The position numbers and the translations under genes were made by a program. A stretch of 64,000 nucleotides of DNA, taken from Cytophagaceae bacterium ABcell3 (GTDB taxonomy: Bacteria; Bacteroidota; Bacteroidia; Cytophagales; Cytophagaceae). The stretch lies in contig CP133159.1 of the NCBI GenBank assembly GCA_030913385.1, positions 3,618,584 to 3,682,583 of the forward strand. Direction: 5' to 3'. Positions 17,227 to 27,000 of this stretch are shown piece after piece (within the stretch, counting starts at the first letter, position 1; the number at the start of each line of letters is the position of its first letter). The notes beneath the pieces were generated by a model. The model was not told where the DNA came from and made no database searches. It saw only the letters and a program-made list of their open reading frames with translations.

Positions 17227-18165
17227 TTACATATTTTCTTTTTCAACCAGATAGCGCTCAGCATCCAACGCAGCCATACAGCCTGTACCAGCCGCTGTAA
17301 CAGCTTGTCTATATATATTATCCTGAGCATCGCCACAAGCGAAGACTCCATGAATGTTAGTTCTGCTAGAACCAGGGACAGTCTTTATATATCCGCTTTC
17401 ATCCATATCAAGCCACTCCTTGAAAATCCCTGTATTGGGCTGGTGACCAATAGCTACAAAGAAAGCTTTTACTGGAATTTCTTTTACCTCTCCAGACTTA
17501 TTGTTTTTAATTCTAATACCATCCACTTCCTCTTCACCAAGCACCTCTTCGGTTACCGTGTCCCAAAGGATTTCAACGTTATTGGCATTCAAAACTCTTT
17601 TTTGCATGATGTCAGAAGCACGCATTTCATCTCTCCTAACGATCATATATACCTTTTTACAAAGCTTTGATAAATAACTGGCTTCTTCGCAAGCAGTGTC
17701 CCCACCACCAATAACAGCTACATCCATCCCCCTGAAGAAAAATCCGTCACAAACAGCACAAGCAGATACGCCTTTACCATTAAGACGTGCTTCAGACTCC
17801 AGTCCTAACCACTTAGCTGATGCCCCAGTAGCGATAATTACTGTTTCAGCTAGTATCAAATGAGCATCGTCTATAAAAACCTTATGAACAGGCCCTGAAA
17901 AATCTACTTTGGTAGCCAAACCAAACCTGATGTCTGTACCGAACCTGGCCGCTTGTTTACGAAAATCTTCCATCATCTGAGGACCCATGACGCCATCAGA
18001 GTAGCCCGGGTAGTTCTCGACATCATTGGTAATCATTAATTGACCGCCAGGTTGTCCACCTTGATACATAACAGGGTTAAGACCAGCGCGCGAAGCATAT
18101 ATTGCAGCGGTATATCCGGCAGGGCCGGAACCGATAATCAGGCAGGATACTTTTTCTTCAGCCAT
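17227..18165 (-). CDS. trxB: Thioredoxin-disulfide reductase
   Basis: TrxB is an NADPH-dependent flavoprotein that reduces thioredoxin. The sequence shows the FAD-binding GSGPAGYTAAIYASRAG near the N-terminus, the redox-active CAVCDG motif, the NADPH-binding GGGDTACEEA, and the C-terminal FAD motif GVFACGDAQD. The start is set at 18165 (MAEEKVSC), giving 312 residues, the family length; upstream in-frame codons would add a hydrophobic extension not seen in this family. It has its own stem-loop downstream and is followed by bshB1. Confidence 0.96.
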   Translation of the reverse strand: MAEEKVSCLIIGSGPAGYTAAIYASRAGLNPVMYQGGQPGGQLMITNDVENYPGYSDGVMGPQMMEDFRKQAARFGTDIRFGLATKVDFSGPVHKVFIDDAHLILAETVIIATGASAKWLGLESEARLNGKGVSACAVCDGFFFRGMDVAVIGGGDTACEEASYLSKLCKKVYMIVRRDEMRASDIMQKRVLNANNVEILWDTVTEEVLGEEEVDGIRIKNNKSGEVKEIPVKAFFVAIGHQPNTGIFKEWLDMDESGYIKTVPGSSRTNIHGVFACGDAQDNIYRQAVTAAGTGCMAALDAERYLVEKENM

Positions 18166-18370
18166 AATATAATAGATAAATAAATTTATAGGTGTTGCGA
18201 ATTTCGGGAAAATTAGCGCTACATGCAATACTAAAAAAAGATTATTGATATCTATCGTATAATTCAGGTTCAAAAACCATTAATAGACTAAAATACAAGT
18301 AGTGAAGTTAGGCTGTAGAGGAGCATTCAAACTGGTAGTTAAGATAACCTACCATTAAACTTTAGCATAA

Positions 18371-18400
18371 AAAAAGGAGACCATTTTAAGAATCTCCTTT
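18371..18400 (-). terminator. Rho-independent terminator of rpoD
   Basis: AAAGGAGA and its inverse TCTCCTTT enclose a 12-base loop. On the minus strand the stem is followed by a run of T. It lies 22 bases after the rpoD stop. Confidence 0.8.
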
Positions 18401-18421
18401 CAAAACATTATGGAAATATAA

Positions 18422-19285
18422 TTAACCCAAATACGGTTTAAGCGCTTTACTTCTAGACGTATGTCTTAGCCTTCTTATGGCCTTTTCTTTAATCTGTCTT
18501 ACCCTTTCTCTAGTAAGGTTGAACTTTTCACCTATTTCTTCAAGAGTCATAGAGTGTTCTCCGTTCAAGCCGAAATACAGACTAATCACATCACCTTCTC
18601 TTTGAGTAAGCGTAGAAAGAGCTCTTTGGACTTCTTTTCTAAGCGAGTCATTCATTAACTCAGAGTCAGGTGTAACTTCACTGTCATTCTCAAGAACATC
18701 AAGTAGGCTATTCTCCTCTCCTTGTACAAAAGGGGCATCCATAGAAACGTGACGGCCAGAAATTTTCATGGTGTCAACCACTTCCGAAGTGGATACTTCT
18801 AATACTTCTGCAAGCTCATCTGGCGACGGCTCTCTTTCGTATTTTTGCTCAAGATCAGAAAAAGTTTTAGAAATTTTATTTAGAGAGCCAACCCTATTAA
18901 GAGGAAGTCTCACGATACGAGACTGCTCAGCCAATGCCTGAAGAATAGACTGCCTGATCCACCAAACAGCATAAGAGATAAATTTAAAACCTCTGGTCTC
19001 GTCAAACCTTTGTGCAGCTTTAATAAGTCCAAGATTTCCTTCGTTGATCAAATCACCAAGAGATAACCCTTGGTTTTGATACTGCTTGGCAACAGAAACA
19101 ACAAATCTTAAATTAGCCTTTGTAAGTTTTTCTAAAGCAAGTTGATCACCTTCTCTGATCCGCTTAGCAAGTTCTACTTCCTCATCAGGTGTCAACAGAT
19201 CTACCTTACCAATCTCTTGTAGATATTTATCTAAAGACTGACTTTCTCGGTTGGTAATCTGCTTGCTTATCTTAAGCTGTCTCAT
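18422..19285 (-). CDS. rpoD: Primary sigma factor, Bacteroidetes type
   Basis: This 287-residue sigma-70 factor lacks region 1.1, as is normal for the Bacteroidetes housekeeping sigma. Region 1.2 is visible in [19 protein letters not shown], region 2 in [23 protein letters not shown] and [15 protein letters not shown], and region 3 after RLPLNR. Region 4 has [23 protein letters not shown], the helix-turn-helix that reads the -33 element. The ATG at 19285 is the usual family start (MRQLKI). It is transcribed after pnp on the same strand, but with an 80-base gap and its own terminator. A TACGTTTG at 19319-19326 on the minus strand could be its -7 element. Confidence 0.97.
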   Translation of the reverse strand: MRQLKISKQITNRESQSLDKYLQEIGKVDLLTPDEEVELAKRIREGDQLALEKLTKANLRFVVSVAKQYQNQGLSLGDLINEGNLGLIKAAQRFDETRGFKFISYAVWWIRQSILQALAEQSRIVRLPLNRVGSLNKISKTFSDLEQKYEREPSPDELAEVLEVSTSEVVDTMKISGRHVSMDAPFVQGEENSLLDVLENDSEVTPDSELMNDSLRKEVQRALSTLTQREGDVISLYFGLNGEHSMTLEEIGEKFNLTRERVRQIKEKAIRRLRHTSRSKALKPYLG

Positions 19286-19365
19286 TAAAGTAGTTTTTTG
19301 GGTTAATTATATTTGGCTCAAACGTAAAAGTACCTTTCATAGTTTTGCCTTTTTCAAGAATATCA

Positions 19366-21507
19366 TTACTTCGTAGTTTCCTTTTTCTCGGGCTTAGGTA
19401 GCAATGCTTTTCTGGATAAACGAAATTTTCCAGTTTTCTTGTCTATTTCTATAAGTTTTACTTTCACTTCTTCTCCAACCTCAAGAACACCCTCCATAGT
19501 TTCAAGTCTCTCCCATTTTATTTCAGAAATATGAAGAAGGCCATCTTTGCCTGGCATAAACTCTACAAAAGCACCAAAAGGCATAATAGATTTTACTTTT
19601 CCTTCATAAGTCTCACCTACTTCAGGTATGGCCACAATGCCTTTCACCCAGTTCACCGCCTGATCCATCACCTCTTTATCTTTGGCAAAGATATTGACCA
19701 AACCAGCATCTTCTACTTCCTCTATCACTACAGTAGCAGTGGTTACTTTCTGGATTTCCTGAACAACTTTTCCGCCAGGCCCGATCACTGCACCAATCAT
19801 ATCCTTAGGAATGCGTATTGCATAAGAACGAGGGGTATGAGGCTTATAATCTTCTCTGCTAGAAGGCATGGTTTTAAGCATTTCATTCAATATATGAAGC
19901 CTTCCGTCTTTGGCTTGCATAAGTGCCTGATGCAATACTTCGTAAGACAGCCCTTCTACCTTCATATCCATTTGACATGCAGTAATACCTTTTGAAGTAC
20001 CAGTAACTTTAAAGTCCATATCACCCAAGTGATCTTCATCACCAAGGATATCAGAAAGAACTGCAAATTTACCAGACTCGCTATCGCTGATTAGTCCCAT
20101 GGCTATACCAGAAACAGGGCTTGTTATTTTCACACCTGCATCCATAAGTGCCAATGTACCAGCACAAACAGTAGCCATAGAAGACGAACCGTTTGATTCT
20201 AGAATATCAGAAACAACCCTGATGGTATATGGATTTTCCTCTACCGGAGGAAGTATTTTTTTAATTGCTCTGAAAGCAAGGTTTCCGTGCCCGATCTCCC
20301 TTCTTCCGGGACCTCTGTTAGGCTTAACCTCACCTGTTGAGAAGCCAGGGAAGTTGTAGTGAAGCATAAACTTGCTTGAGCCACTTAGGAGTGCACTGTC
20401 AAGAATCTGCTCATCAAGCTTTGTTCCCAAAGTAACAGTTGTTAAAGATTGGGTTTCGCCCCTTGTAAATATAGCAGAACCATGCGCAGAAGGAAGGTAA
20501 TCAACCTCACTCCAAATAGGTCTGATCTGCTCTAGCTTTCTACCATCTAATCTTACGCGCTCGTTCAATACAAGGTTACGAACAGCGTCTTTTTCAATAT
20601 CGTGATAGTACTTACTTATTAGGCCTAGATCTTCTTCGTGATCTTCAGGCAAAGAAGCAACATACTCTTCTTTAATCGCTTTAAAAGACTCGCTTCTTAG
20701 GCTCTTGTTGGCAATTTGCTTAGCAGCTACTTCATACACTTTATCATAAAGCAGCTTATATAATTTTTCTTTCAACTCCAAGTCATGGGTCTCATGACTA
20801 TACGTTCTTTTCTCAGTTTTACCAGCTTCTTTTTCTAGTTCTTTAAGAACCAAGCACTGTTCTTTAATAGCTTCATGGCCAATTTTCAGCGCTTCAAGCA
20901 TTTCTTCTTCCTGCACCTCATCCATTTCCCCTTCAACCATTACTATGTTGTCGTAGGAAGCACCAATCATTAAGTCAATATCAGCTTCAAGGATTTGCTC
21001 AGAGGTAGGGTTAACGATAAACTCACCATTGATCCTTACAACTCTTACTTCTGAAATCGGTCCGTTAAAAGGGATATCAGAAACAGAAATGGCAGCAGAA
21101 GCAGCCAGTGCAGCAAGTGCATCTGGTGGAACGTTTTTATCACCAGAAATCATCATTAAGTTAACCTGAGTATCAGCATGATAATCTTCAGGGAACAAAG
21201 GTCTCATGGCCCTATCGACCAACCTTGAGATAAGCACTTCATGGTCAGAAAGTCTACCCTCCCTTTTCAGAAAGCCTCCTGGAATACGTCCAGCAGCCGC
21301 AAATTTCTCCTGATAGTCAACAGAAAGAGGCATAAAATCCACTCCCTCTCTTGCCTCTTTTGAAGACACGACAGTGGCCAGAATCATGGTATCCCCCATT
21401 CTCACTACAGCAGATCCGTCTGCCTGTTTGGCAAGCTTACCAGTTTCTATTAGAATTTCCCTGCCGTCCTTTAGTTGTATCTTTTTTTGTATTACTTGTG
21501 GCAACAT
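19366..21507 (-). CDS. pnp: Polynucleotide phosphorylase
   Basis: PNPase degrades RNA 3-prime to 5-prime with phosphate and is part of RNA turnover. The 713-residue chain has the expected order: a first RNase PH domain (about 10-145), a helical linker, and a second RNase PH domain with the RGETQSL block near 365 and catalytic-core motifs such as [13 protein letters not shown] domain follows ([19 protein letters not shown], about 560), then an S1 domain ([21 protein letters not shown], about 630). It follows rpsO on the same strand, the widely conserved rpsO-pnp pair, with a stem-loop between them. Confidence 0.97.
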   Translation of the reverse strand: MLPQVIQKKIQLKDGREILIETGKLAKQADGSAVVRMGDTMILATVVSSKEAREGVDFMPLSVDYQEKFAAAGRIPGGFLKREGRLSDHEVLISRLVDRAMRPLFPEDYHADTQVNLMMISGDKNVPPDALAALAASAAISVSDIPFNGPISEVRVVRINGEFIVNPTSEQILEADIDLMIGASYDNIVMVEGEMDEVQEEEMLEALKIGHEAIKEQCLVLKELEKEAGKTEKRTYSHETHDLELKEKLYKLLYDKVYEVAAKQIANKSLRSESFKAIKEEYVASLPEDHEEDLGLISKYYHDIEKDAVRNLVLNERVRLDGRKLEQIRPIWSEVDYLPSAHGSAIFTRGETQSLTTVTLGTKLDEQILDSALLSGSSKFMLHYNFPGFSTGEVKPNRGPGRREIGHGNLAFRAIKKILPPVEENPYTIRVVSDILESNGSSSMATVCAGTLALMDAGVKITSPVSGIAMGLISDSESGKFAVLSDILGDEDHLGDMDFKVTGTSKGITACQMDMKVEGLSYEVLHQALMQAKDGRLHILNEMLKTMPSSREDYKPHTPRSYAIRIPKDMIGAVIGPGGKVVQEIQKVTTATVVIEEVEDAGLVNIFAKDKEVMDQAVNWVKGIVAIPEVGETYEGKVKSIMPFGAFVEFMPGKDGLLHISEIKWERLETMEGVLEVGEEVKVKLIEIDKKTGKFRLSRKALLPKPEKKETTK

Positions 21508-21578
21508 GTATATTTTTCAACAATTTGATTAAATAAAAATATATTATAAAAGCTATATTTTGATGCAGGACAGGAAGA

Positions 21579-21610
21579 AAACAGGGAATCCGATAAAAGA
21601 TTCCCTGTTT
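21579..21610 (-). terminator. rpsO-pnp intergenic stem-loop
   Basis: A 12-bp perfect stem (AAACAGGGAATC with its inverse) with an 8-base loop begins 19 bases after the rpsO stop. On the minus strand it is followed by TTCTTCC, a weak T-run. It may terminate rpsO transcripts partially or act as a processing site before pnp. Confidence 0.65.
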
Positions 21611-21628
21611 ATAAGAAAGGCTTTTAAA

Positions 21629-21904
21629 TTACTTTCTGATATTAAGCTCAGCGATAATCGCTCTGTAACGCTCAATATCTACTCTATAAAGATAGTCGAG
21701 CAATCTTCTTCTTTTACCTACCAGCTTAAGAAGACCTAATCTAGTGGAATAATCTTTCTTATTCCCTTTTAAGTGCTCTGTAAGGTGATTGATACGATGC
21801 GAGAACAAACTTATCTGCGCTTCCGGTGAACCGGTATCTGTCTCACTTTTTGCTCTGCCGTGCTTTTTAAAAATGTCCTTCTTAATGTCGCTAGTTAAAT
21901 ACAT
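21629..21904 (-). CDS. rpsO: Ribosomal protein S15
   Basis: S15 binds 16S rRNA in the central domain of the small subunit. The 91-residue product has the family motifs DTGSPEAQISLFSHRINHLTEHL and RLGLLKLVGKRRRLLDYL, and ends in Y-R-x-x-I. It starts at an ATG at 21904 and is followed by pnp. Length is standard. Confidence 0.98.
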   Translation of the reverse strand: MYLTSDIKKDIFKKHGRAKSETDTGSPEAQISLFSHRINHLTEHLKGNKKDYSTRLGLLKLVGKRRRLLDYLYRVDIERYRAIIAELNIRK

Positions 21905-22047
21905 CGCTTATGACTTATGATTTTCCTTAATTTTTTTCAAGCTGCAAATATATGCCAGATATAGCTTTAAAACAAATTTTTATTATTAATTTAAAACACT
22001 ATAAATTCTACTACTGAAATAACCTCTTTTTGTTTGAAAAAATTCTG

Positions 22048-23493
22048 TTATTTCTTATTCTTTTTGAACATCTTTTTGATCCTGCCTATCAGTATCACCC
22101 AACTGTCTGAGTCAAACAACCTCGAATCGTTTTTCGCCTGCTTTAAGAAAAACAGCCCCAGTGGCAAGTACACCAAATTGGCCGTCCACATACCATATGG
22201 AAGCAATACGATACCTTCTTTACAGTATCTCTCCATAATCAATGAGATCACATAAAAGAATATGAAAAACACGATAGACAGTAATACCGGCACACCCAAC
22301 CCTCCTTTTTTAATAATCGCACCTAATGGCGCTCCTATTAAAAACATAATTATACATGCAACAGCCTGAGTGTATTTATGCATTTTCTCAATATGATAGG
22401 TATTGGCTTCTTTCTTCAAGAACTTGATACGGTCGGCCTGGCTCGAAGTATAGCTCCGTATACTACGTGCCTGGTTTGCGGCTTTGCTCAACACCACATT
22501 ATGGCCAACCTTGGTAGCCATACTATCTAACGACAAGTTGGCGTGCTGGAGGTTTATGAATAATGAATCCTCTGCAAATTTTTGTTCCAAAGTATCTGTA
22601 ACCGGGTGGAACAGGTAAAAAGGTTGTACCGATTCAGGAAGTTTTCCCATAAGCTTGTCCTGTTCAAGCCGTAAAGAGTCCATAACATAGTTCAGCTCTT
22701 TGATATCTTTCATCAAGCGGTTTGACTGAAACAGCTCTTCTGGTGTCCTGTTGAGCGAAAAAGAAGACAGACTGAATATAATCCTGCTCTTCTGGAAGCT
22801 GTTTACCACAAACTGTTCTTTTTTGCTGTCATCCTCTTTCTTCTCAGAATAACTCTTTCCATTATAAAGGTCAAAACTTAGGTATTGCTCGTTGTGAAAG
22901 GTATACATACTCCCAGAGTCTGCGACAATCACTTCTGTATTTCCCCGACCGCTGGTATGGTCATAAATCATAACACCTTTAAGCGATTTACCATCGGCCT
23001 CCTTTTTGGTTATTTTAATGCTATAGCCAGGGATACCTTGGTAAAATATACCTTCTTTCAAATCTAACGCTGGTTTCTTTTGCCTTATATCGTAAAGGAG
23101 GCTAAAGGCTTTGAGGTTGGCCTTGGGGACTACATGGTTATTGAAAAAGAACCCTGTGATACCCAAACCTACAACAATAACAAATATAGGCACAAGTATC
23201 CTGATCAAAGAAACGCCAGAGCTCTTTATAGCGGTAAGTTCATGGTGCTGCCCCAAGGTACCAAATGTCATCAAGGAAGACAAGAGGATAGCCAATGGCA
23301 GCGCCATGGGCACCATGTTCAGACTAAAATAAAATATCAATTCTGCATAAACGGTCACTCCTAACCCTTTGCCCATAAAATCATCCAGGTATTTCAACAG
23401 GAATTGGGTAAGTAGAATAAACACCACAACCATGAAGGTTAGCAGAAAGGGCCCAAGAAAGGCTGAAATAATTAGTTTATCAATTTTTTTCAT
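22048..23493 (-). CDS. LptF/LptG-family LPS export permease (YjgP/YjgQ)
   Basis: The protein is a membrane subunit of the LptBFG transporter that extracts lipopolysaccharide from the inner membrane. It begins with MKKIDKLIISAF and three membrane segments (about 12-35, 55-80 and 95-120), including the family block LPLAILLSSLMTFGTLGQHHELTAIKSSG. A large periplasmic domain follows, then three C-terminal membrane segments (IIMFLIGAPLGAIIKKGG onwards). At 481 residues it is longer than gamma-proteobacterial homologues (about 360), because of an enlarged, charged periplasmic region, as is common in Bacteroidetes. The ATG at 23493 is preferred to an in-frame TTG five codons upstream. Confidence 0.9.
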   Translation of the reverse strand: MKKIDKLIISAFLGPFLLTFMVVVFILLTQFLLKYLDDFMGKGLGVTVYAELIFYFSLNMVPMALPLAILLSSLMTFGTLGQHHELTAIKSSGVSLIRILVPIFVIVVGLGITGFFFNNHVVPKANLKAFSLLYDIRQKKPALDLKEGIFYQGIPGYSIKITKKEADGKSLKGVMIYDHTSGRGNTEVIVADSGSMYTFHNEQYLSFDLYNGKSYSEKKEDDSKKEQFVVNSFQKSRIIFSLSSFSLNRTPEELFQSNRLMKDIKELNYVMDSLRLEQDKLMGKLPESVQPFYLFHPVTDTLEQKFAEDSLFINLQHANLSLDSMATKVGHNVVLSKAANQARSIRSYTSSQADRIKFLKKEANTYHIEKMHKYTQAVACIIMFLIGAPLGAIIKKGGLGVPVLLSIVFFIFFYVISLIMERYCKEGIVLLPYGMWTANLVYLPLGLFFLKQAKNDSRLFDSDSWVILIGRIKKMFKKNKK

Positions 23494-23583
23494 GCACAAG
23501 CCGTTCAAAGCTTAAACATAAAAAAAATATTTTTAGTTACAAGGCTGCAAAAAATTTGTAATAAGTAATAAAAAAAGTTATTA

Positions 23584-23850
23584 TCAGCCCATTTTTTCAA
23601 TATCCTGAAGAAGTTTTCCCATTAAATTGTTAATTTTTCGCTTCTGACTTACAAACAGCTTTTTCCAGTTTCTGTGCTTGCAGTTGGCTACATCCACATG
23701 TTCTTTGGACAGTTCTTTTCTGAACACTTCCCAGCTAAGCGTATGCCAGTTATTTAGCTTAGGGTTAATACTGATTAGGTTAAAATCTGCATATAGTACC
23801 TTATGAAGGAATCGCTTGTTTTTTTCAAGTTCTATTTCTGTTTCTTTCAT
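23584..23850 (-). CDS. Small basic hypothetical protein
   Basis: The gene encodes 88 residues with no signal peptide or membrane segment. The chain is basic and lysine-rich in the second half (KLFVSQKRKINNLMGKLL) and looks helical. I do not recognise a family. It lies upstream of the LPS permease gene on the same strand with a 90-base AT-rich gap, so it is probably a separate transcript. The ATG at 23850 follows a purine-rich stretch. A real but lineage-restricted gene is likely. Confidence 0.5.
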   Translation of the reverse strand: MKETEIELEKNKRFLHKVLYADFNLISINPKLNNWHTLSWEVFRKELSKEHVDVANCKHRNWKKLFVSQKRKINNLMGKLLQDIEKMG

Positions 23851-24057
23851 ATCTTTTCCTTTTTAAGGTGAAAAAATTTTGACAGGTAGTATTTATAAAA
23901 CCCCTAGAAGAAGCTTTTGTTGATAAAAATAAAAAATTTCTTACATCAAGGTAAAAATCAAAGCTTCATGCAAAAGAACTAGACAAATGAATTAAGCATT
24001 AACTAAAATAACTGGAAAGACCATTCGTTTTTTATTCAACACACCTACTTTACAACA

Positions 24058-24201
24058 ATGAGAAGAATTTTCGATTTCCTAATACTGAGTTTTATAATAA
24101 GCCTTGAAATTTACTTCGGTTACTTTTTTACTGCTGCCATTATGATCATATTCTACGCAACAGTGTATGCTTTCATAATAGATGTTAAAGACCAACACTA
24201 A
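24058..24201 (+). CDS. Small membrane protein (47 residues)
   Basis: A short frame from the ATG at 24058 encodes a 47-residue peptide with one long or two short hydrophobic stretches (ILSFIISLEIYFGYFFTAA and MIIFYATVYAFII) and a charged tail, DVKDQH. A charged N-terminus (MRRIFDF) suggests membrane insertion. No family is recognised and there is no operon partner. The composition is unlike random AT-rich sequence, but the call rests on that alone. Confidence 0.4.
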   Translation: MRRIFDFLILSFIISLEIYFGYFFTAAIMIIFYATVYAFIIDVKDQH

Positions 24202-24229
24202 AAATTATTGACCAAAAGGTGGTAAAAGT

Positions 24230-24373
24230 TTAAGAAAGCACTGTAGTTTTGTGGCAAACTTTGCAAATACCGATTGCCTCAAAAATTCCCTGTACTACTT
24301 TCTTTAAATTTTCAGTATCGGCTTTATGGCCAATAATGCTGCCATAAACTCCGACAGTTGGAAAATTCTGAAT
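24230..24373 (-). pseudogene. Start-less protein-like frame, possible gene remnant
   Basis: A minus-strand frame of 47 codons, bounded by stops, has no ATG, GTG or TTG near its beginning but encodes protein-like sequence: NFPTVGVYGSIIGHKADTE, then KKVVQGIFEAIGICKVCHKT. The CxxC and the glycine-rich segment look like part of a folded domain. I do not recognise the family. It may be the C-terminal remains of a deleted gene in the 300 bases between the small membrane protein and the EamA transporter. Confidence 0.3.
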
Positions 24374-24507
24374 TCAAAACCTAAGAAGAAGATACATTAA
24401 AAGGGAAACTGAACGCAAAACCTGTTTGGCAATATTAACTAAACCAAATAAGCGCTATCAACCCTATTAAGTCTAAAGTAAAGAACACGCAAAGCAAGTC
24501 TGTGAAA

Positions 24508-25413
24508 ATGTCAGATTTTGCAGGACTGTTGCTTGTTTTCGTAGGAGCTGTACTGTTCTCTACCAAAGCCATTTTGGTAAAACTTTCTTATCATTACGAA
24601 GTGCCCCCTGTTTCGGCACTGGCATTAAGAATGTTATTCTCTCTCCCTTTTTATATTTGCATTGCCTACTTCATACGATCTGAGAAAACAAACACAGCAC
24701 CTGTCAGAAAACATTGGCTGTCTCTGGTATTCCTAGGGCTGGCGGGCTACTATTTTTCCAGCCTTATGGACTTTGAAGGGCTAAACTATATTACAGCGTC
24801 CTTAGAAAGGCTCATCCTATTTATTTATCCTACACTGGTTATTTTTATATCAGCCATCGTATTCCGGACCAAAATCAAGAAAAACGAAATGATAGCCCTC
24901 CTTATGACCTATGGAGGAATATTCTTTGTCATACTCACAGATTTATCATTAGACCAAAAGGATATATGGAAAGGTAGTTTTCTGGTTTTCCTCAGTGCTT
25001 TAAGCTATGCTATATACCTGATAGGCAGTGGTAAGTTAATTCCTGTTTTCGGGCCGTGGAAATTCACTTCCTATGTAATGATCGTATCATGTCTAGGGGT
25101 TTTTGTTCACTTTTTTATCCAACATGACCTAAACGACCTGGTTTTCCCAGCCAGGGTATACCTTTATACGTTCTTAATGGCTGTGATATCTACTGTTATA
25201 CCATCATTTATGTTAGCACAAGGCATTAAGATCATTGGCTCGGGAAAAGCCTCCCTAATTGGCAGCATTGGTCCTGTTTCTACCATTTTTATGGCATATA
25301 TTTTTTTGGGCGAGGTAATCAATGTATTTCAAGTAATAGGAGCAGCCTTTGTCATTACTGGCATAATACTCCTTAACGGCTATGGCTTCATACAAGACTT
25401 TATAAAAAAATAG
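24508..25413 (+). CDS. EamA/DMT-superfamily transporter
   Basis: The product has ten predicted membrane segments in two EamA repeats of about 140 residues, the drug/metabolite exporter layout. The first repeat has the typical FSTKAILVKLSYHYEVPP and SALALRMLFSLPF; the second ends with a glycine-rich IGSIGPVSTIFMAYIFLGEVI block, a family hallmark. Substrates of this family are varied (amino acids, metabolites) and cannot be predicted. I use the ATG at 24508; an in-frame GTG lies two codons earlier. It is a single gene followed by a small hypothetical gene at 25477. Confidence 0.9.
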   Translation: MSDFAGLLLVFVGAVLFSTKAILVKLSYHYEVPPVSALALRMLFSLPFYICIAYFIRSEKTNTAPVRKHWLSLVFLGLAGYYFSSLMDFEGLNYITASLERLILFIYPTLVIFISAIVFRTKIKKNEMIALLMTYGGIFFVILTDLSLDQKDIWKGSFLVFLSALSYAIYLIGSGKLIPVFGPWKFTSYVMIVSCLGVFVHFFIQHDLNDLVFPARVYLYTFLMAVISTVIPSFMLAQGIKIIGSGKASLIGSIGPVSTIFMAYIFLGEVINVFQVIGAAFVITGIILLNGYGFIQDFIKK

Positions 25414-25476
25414 AGTTGACCGGAAAAAGGATTTTTTCCTCATGACAAATAAGTAAATTTGTAAAAACTTTACTTT

Positions 25477-25746
25477 ATGTCACTGATAAAAGAAATTTCT
25501 GAAACTTCTCCCAATGCCTGGAAAGATTTTCTGAACTTTTACTCCAATACAACAGAAGAATTTCCAGAAGTAAAAAATGTGCCTTTTGACAAACTACCCT
25601 TTCTTATGCAAGTGGGTTTACTAGTTGGCTATTTGCAAGAAAACGGTATAGAGCCTGACCTTGCGAACTTCCACCTCAATGATTTGGAAATGGTTTTACA
25701 AGAAGCTTTTGTGATTCAAGAAAGCAACCTCTCCCATTATTCGTAA
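25477..25746 (+). CDS. Small acidic hypothetical protein
   Basis: The gene encodes 89 residues, acidic and soluble, with no signal or membrane segment. The central part, FDKLPFLMQVGLLVGYLQENGIEPDLANF, is likely helical. It lies between an EamA transporter and an MreB gene, both on the same strand, with gaps of 63 and 83 bases, so loose co-transcription is possible. I do not recognise the family. Confidence 0.6.
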   Translation: MSLIKEISETSPNAWKDFLNFYSNTTEEFPEVKNVPFDKLPFLMQVGLLVGYLQENGIEPDLANFHLNDLEMVLQEAFVIQESNLSHYS

Positions 25747-25829
25747 TATTTTTCTTAGAAGAACAGAACTTTTTATATTTCTGCTGATGTTAGAAAGCAA
25801 AACTAAAACTTCTTTTTAACACTTCTTTT

Positions 25830-26861
25830 ATGGGTTTATTTAACTTCTTTGGCAACGGTATAGCCGTTGACCTAGGCACTGCGAATACACTGATCATGCA
25901 TAATGACCAGATTGTGCTTAATGAACCTTCCATTATTGCTGTAAACAGCGTTTCCGGGGAAATTGTGGCTGTTGGAAGAAAAGCCATGGAAATGCATGAA
26001 AAAACACACGAGCACATCAAAACCATCCGTCCCATGAAAGATGGTGTCATATCAAATTTCCATGCAGCTGAGGCCATGATCAGAGGCATGCTAAAAATGA
26101 TCACTTCTTCTGGCAAGAAGACTTTACTGAAAAGTGTAGACAAAATGGTTATATGCATTCCCTATGGTGCCACAGAAGTGGAAAAGAGGGCCGTAAGGGA
26201 TTCTGCAGAACATGCTGGCGTTAAAGATTTATTTATGATCCATGAACCACTTGCTGCCGCTTTGGGCATAGGCATTGATATTGAACAACCGGAAGGCTCC
26301 CTAATTGTAGATATGGGTGGCGGAACTACTGAAATCGCCATTATTGCACTCTCTGGTGTAGTGACAAACCAGTCGCTCAAAGTGGCCGGAGATGCCTTGA
26401 ATAGGGATATCCTCAACTACATGCGTAGAGAGCATAACTTACTCATCGGTGAGCGTACGGCTGAAAGAATTAAAATGGAAATTGGATCTGCTTTGGTAGA
26501 ACTGGAAAACCCTCCATCTGACATGAATGTTATTGGAAGGGATTTAATGACCGGTCTGCCTAAAGAAATCCTGATCAATTACTCTGAAATCTCCCAATGC
26601 ATGGAAAAGTCTATTTCCATGATCGAAGAAGGTGTTGTTAAAACCCTTGAAAGCTGTCCTCCTGAACTTGCTAGCGACATCTATAAAAAAGGAATCTACC
26701 TTACAGGCGGAGGCAGTAACTTAAAAGGGTTGGACAAAAGAATAGAAGCCAAAACCAGACTTAAAGTACATGTTTCTGAAAATAACTTATTATCAGCAAT
26801 AAGTGGCACAGGCATTTCTTTACAGAAACTCAAAAGCATGAAACATGTGATGATAAAATAA
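25830..26861 (+). CDS. mreB: Rod shape-determining protein MreB (stand-alone copy)
   Basis: The actin-like fold is clear. The phosphate-1 motif GIAVDLGTANTLI is near residue 10, the EPSIIAV block follows, phosphate-2 is VDMGGGTTEIAII (about 159), and the adenosine motif is LTGGGSNLKGLD (about 296). Length (343) is normal for MreB, a filament that guides lateral cell-wall synthesis. It is not next to mreC or mreD here, so it may be a second MreB copy or a relocated one. It ends before a strong bidirectional terminator. Confidence 0.92.
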   Translation: MGLFNFFGNGIAVDLGTANTLIMHNDQIVLNEPSIIAVNSVSGEIVAVGRKAMEMHEKTHEHIKTIRPMKDGVISNFHAAEAMIRGMLKMITSSGKKTLLKSVDKMVICIPYGATEVEKRAVRDSAEHAGVKDLFMIHEPLAAALGIGIDIEQPEGSLIVDMGGGTTEIAIIALSGVVTNQSLKVAGDALNRDILNYMRREHNLLIGERTAERIKMEIGSALVELENPPSDMNVIGRDLMTGLPKEILINYSEISQCMEKSISMIEEGVVKTLESCPPELASDIYKKGIYLTGGGSNLKGLDKRIEAKTRLKVHVSENNLLSAISGTGISLQKLKSMKHVMIK

Positions 26862-26922
26862 AAAATCAGCTAACTCATTTAGCTATCTAATGTTTTAATA
26901 GTTTACCAAGGCTCGCTTATTT

Positions 26923-26955
26923 GCTTTTGCCTCGCCGGCAGGGCCTTACTTTTTT
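26923..26955. repeat. Short interspersed repeat, copy 1
   Basis: The segment with core CTCGCCGGCAGGGCCTTACT is nearly repeated at 40805-40839. Both copies lie just downstream of genes and outside coding sequence. It contains the palindrome GCCGGC. I treat it as a small dispersed intergenic element. Confidence 0.55.
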
Positions 26956-26972
26956 AAATGGGTAACCCTATA

Positions 26973-27000
26973 AAAAAACCGGTTTTACACCGGTTTTTTT
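26973..27000. terminator. Bidirectional terminator between mreB and the 26999 gene
   Basis: AAAAAACCGG and CCGGTTTTTT form a stem around a 7-base loop, with A- and T-runs on both sides. It can end mreB transcripts on the plus strand and the convergent small gene on the minus strand, whose stop lies at its edge. Confidence 0.88.
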
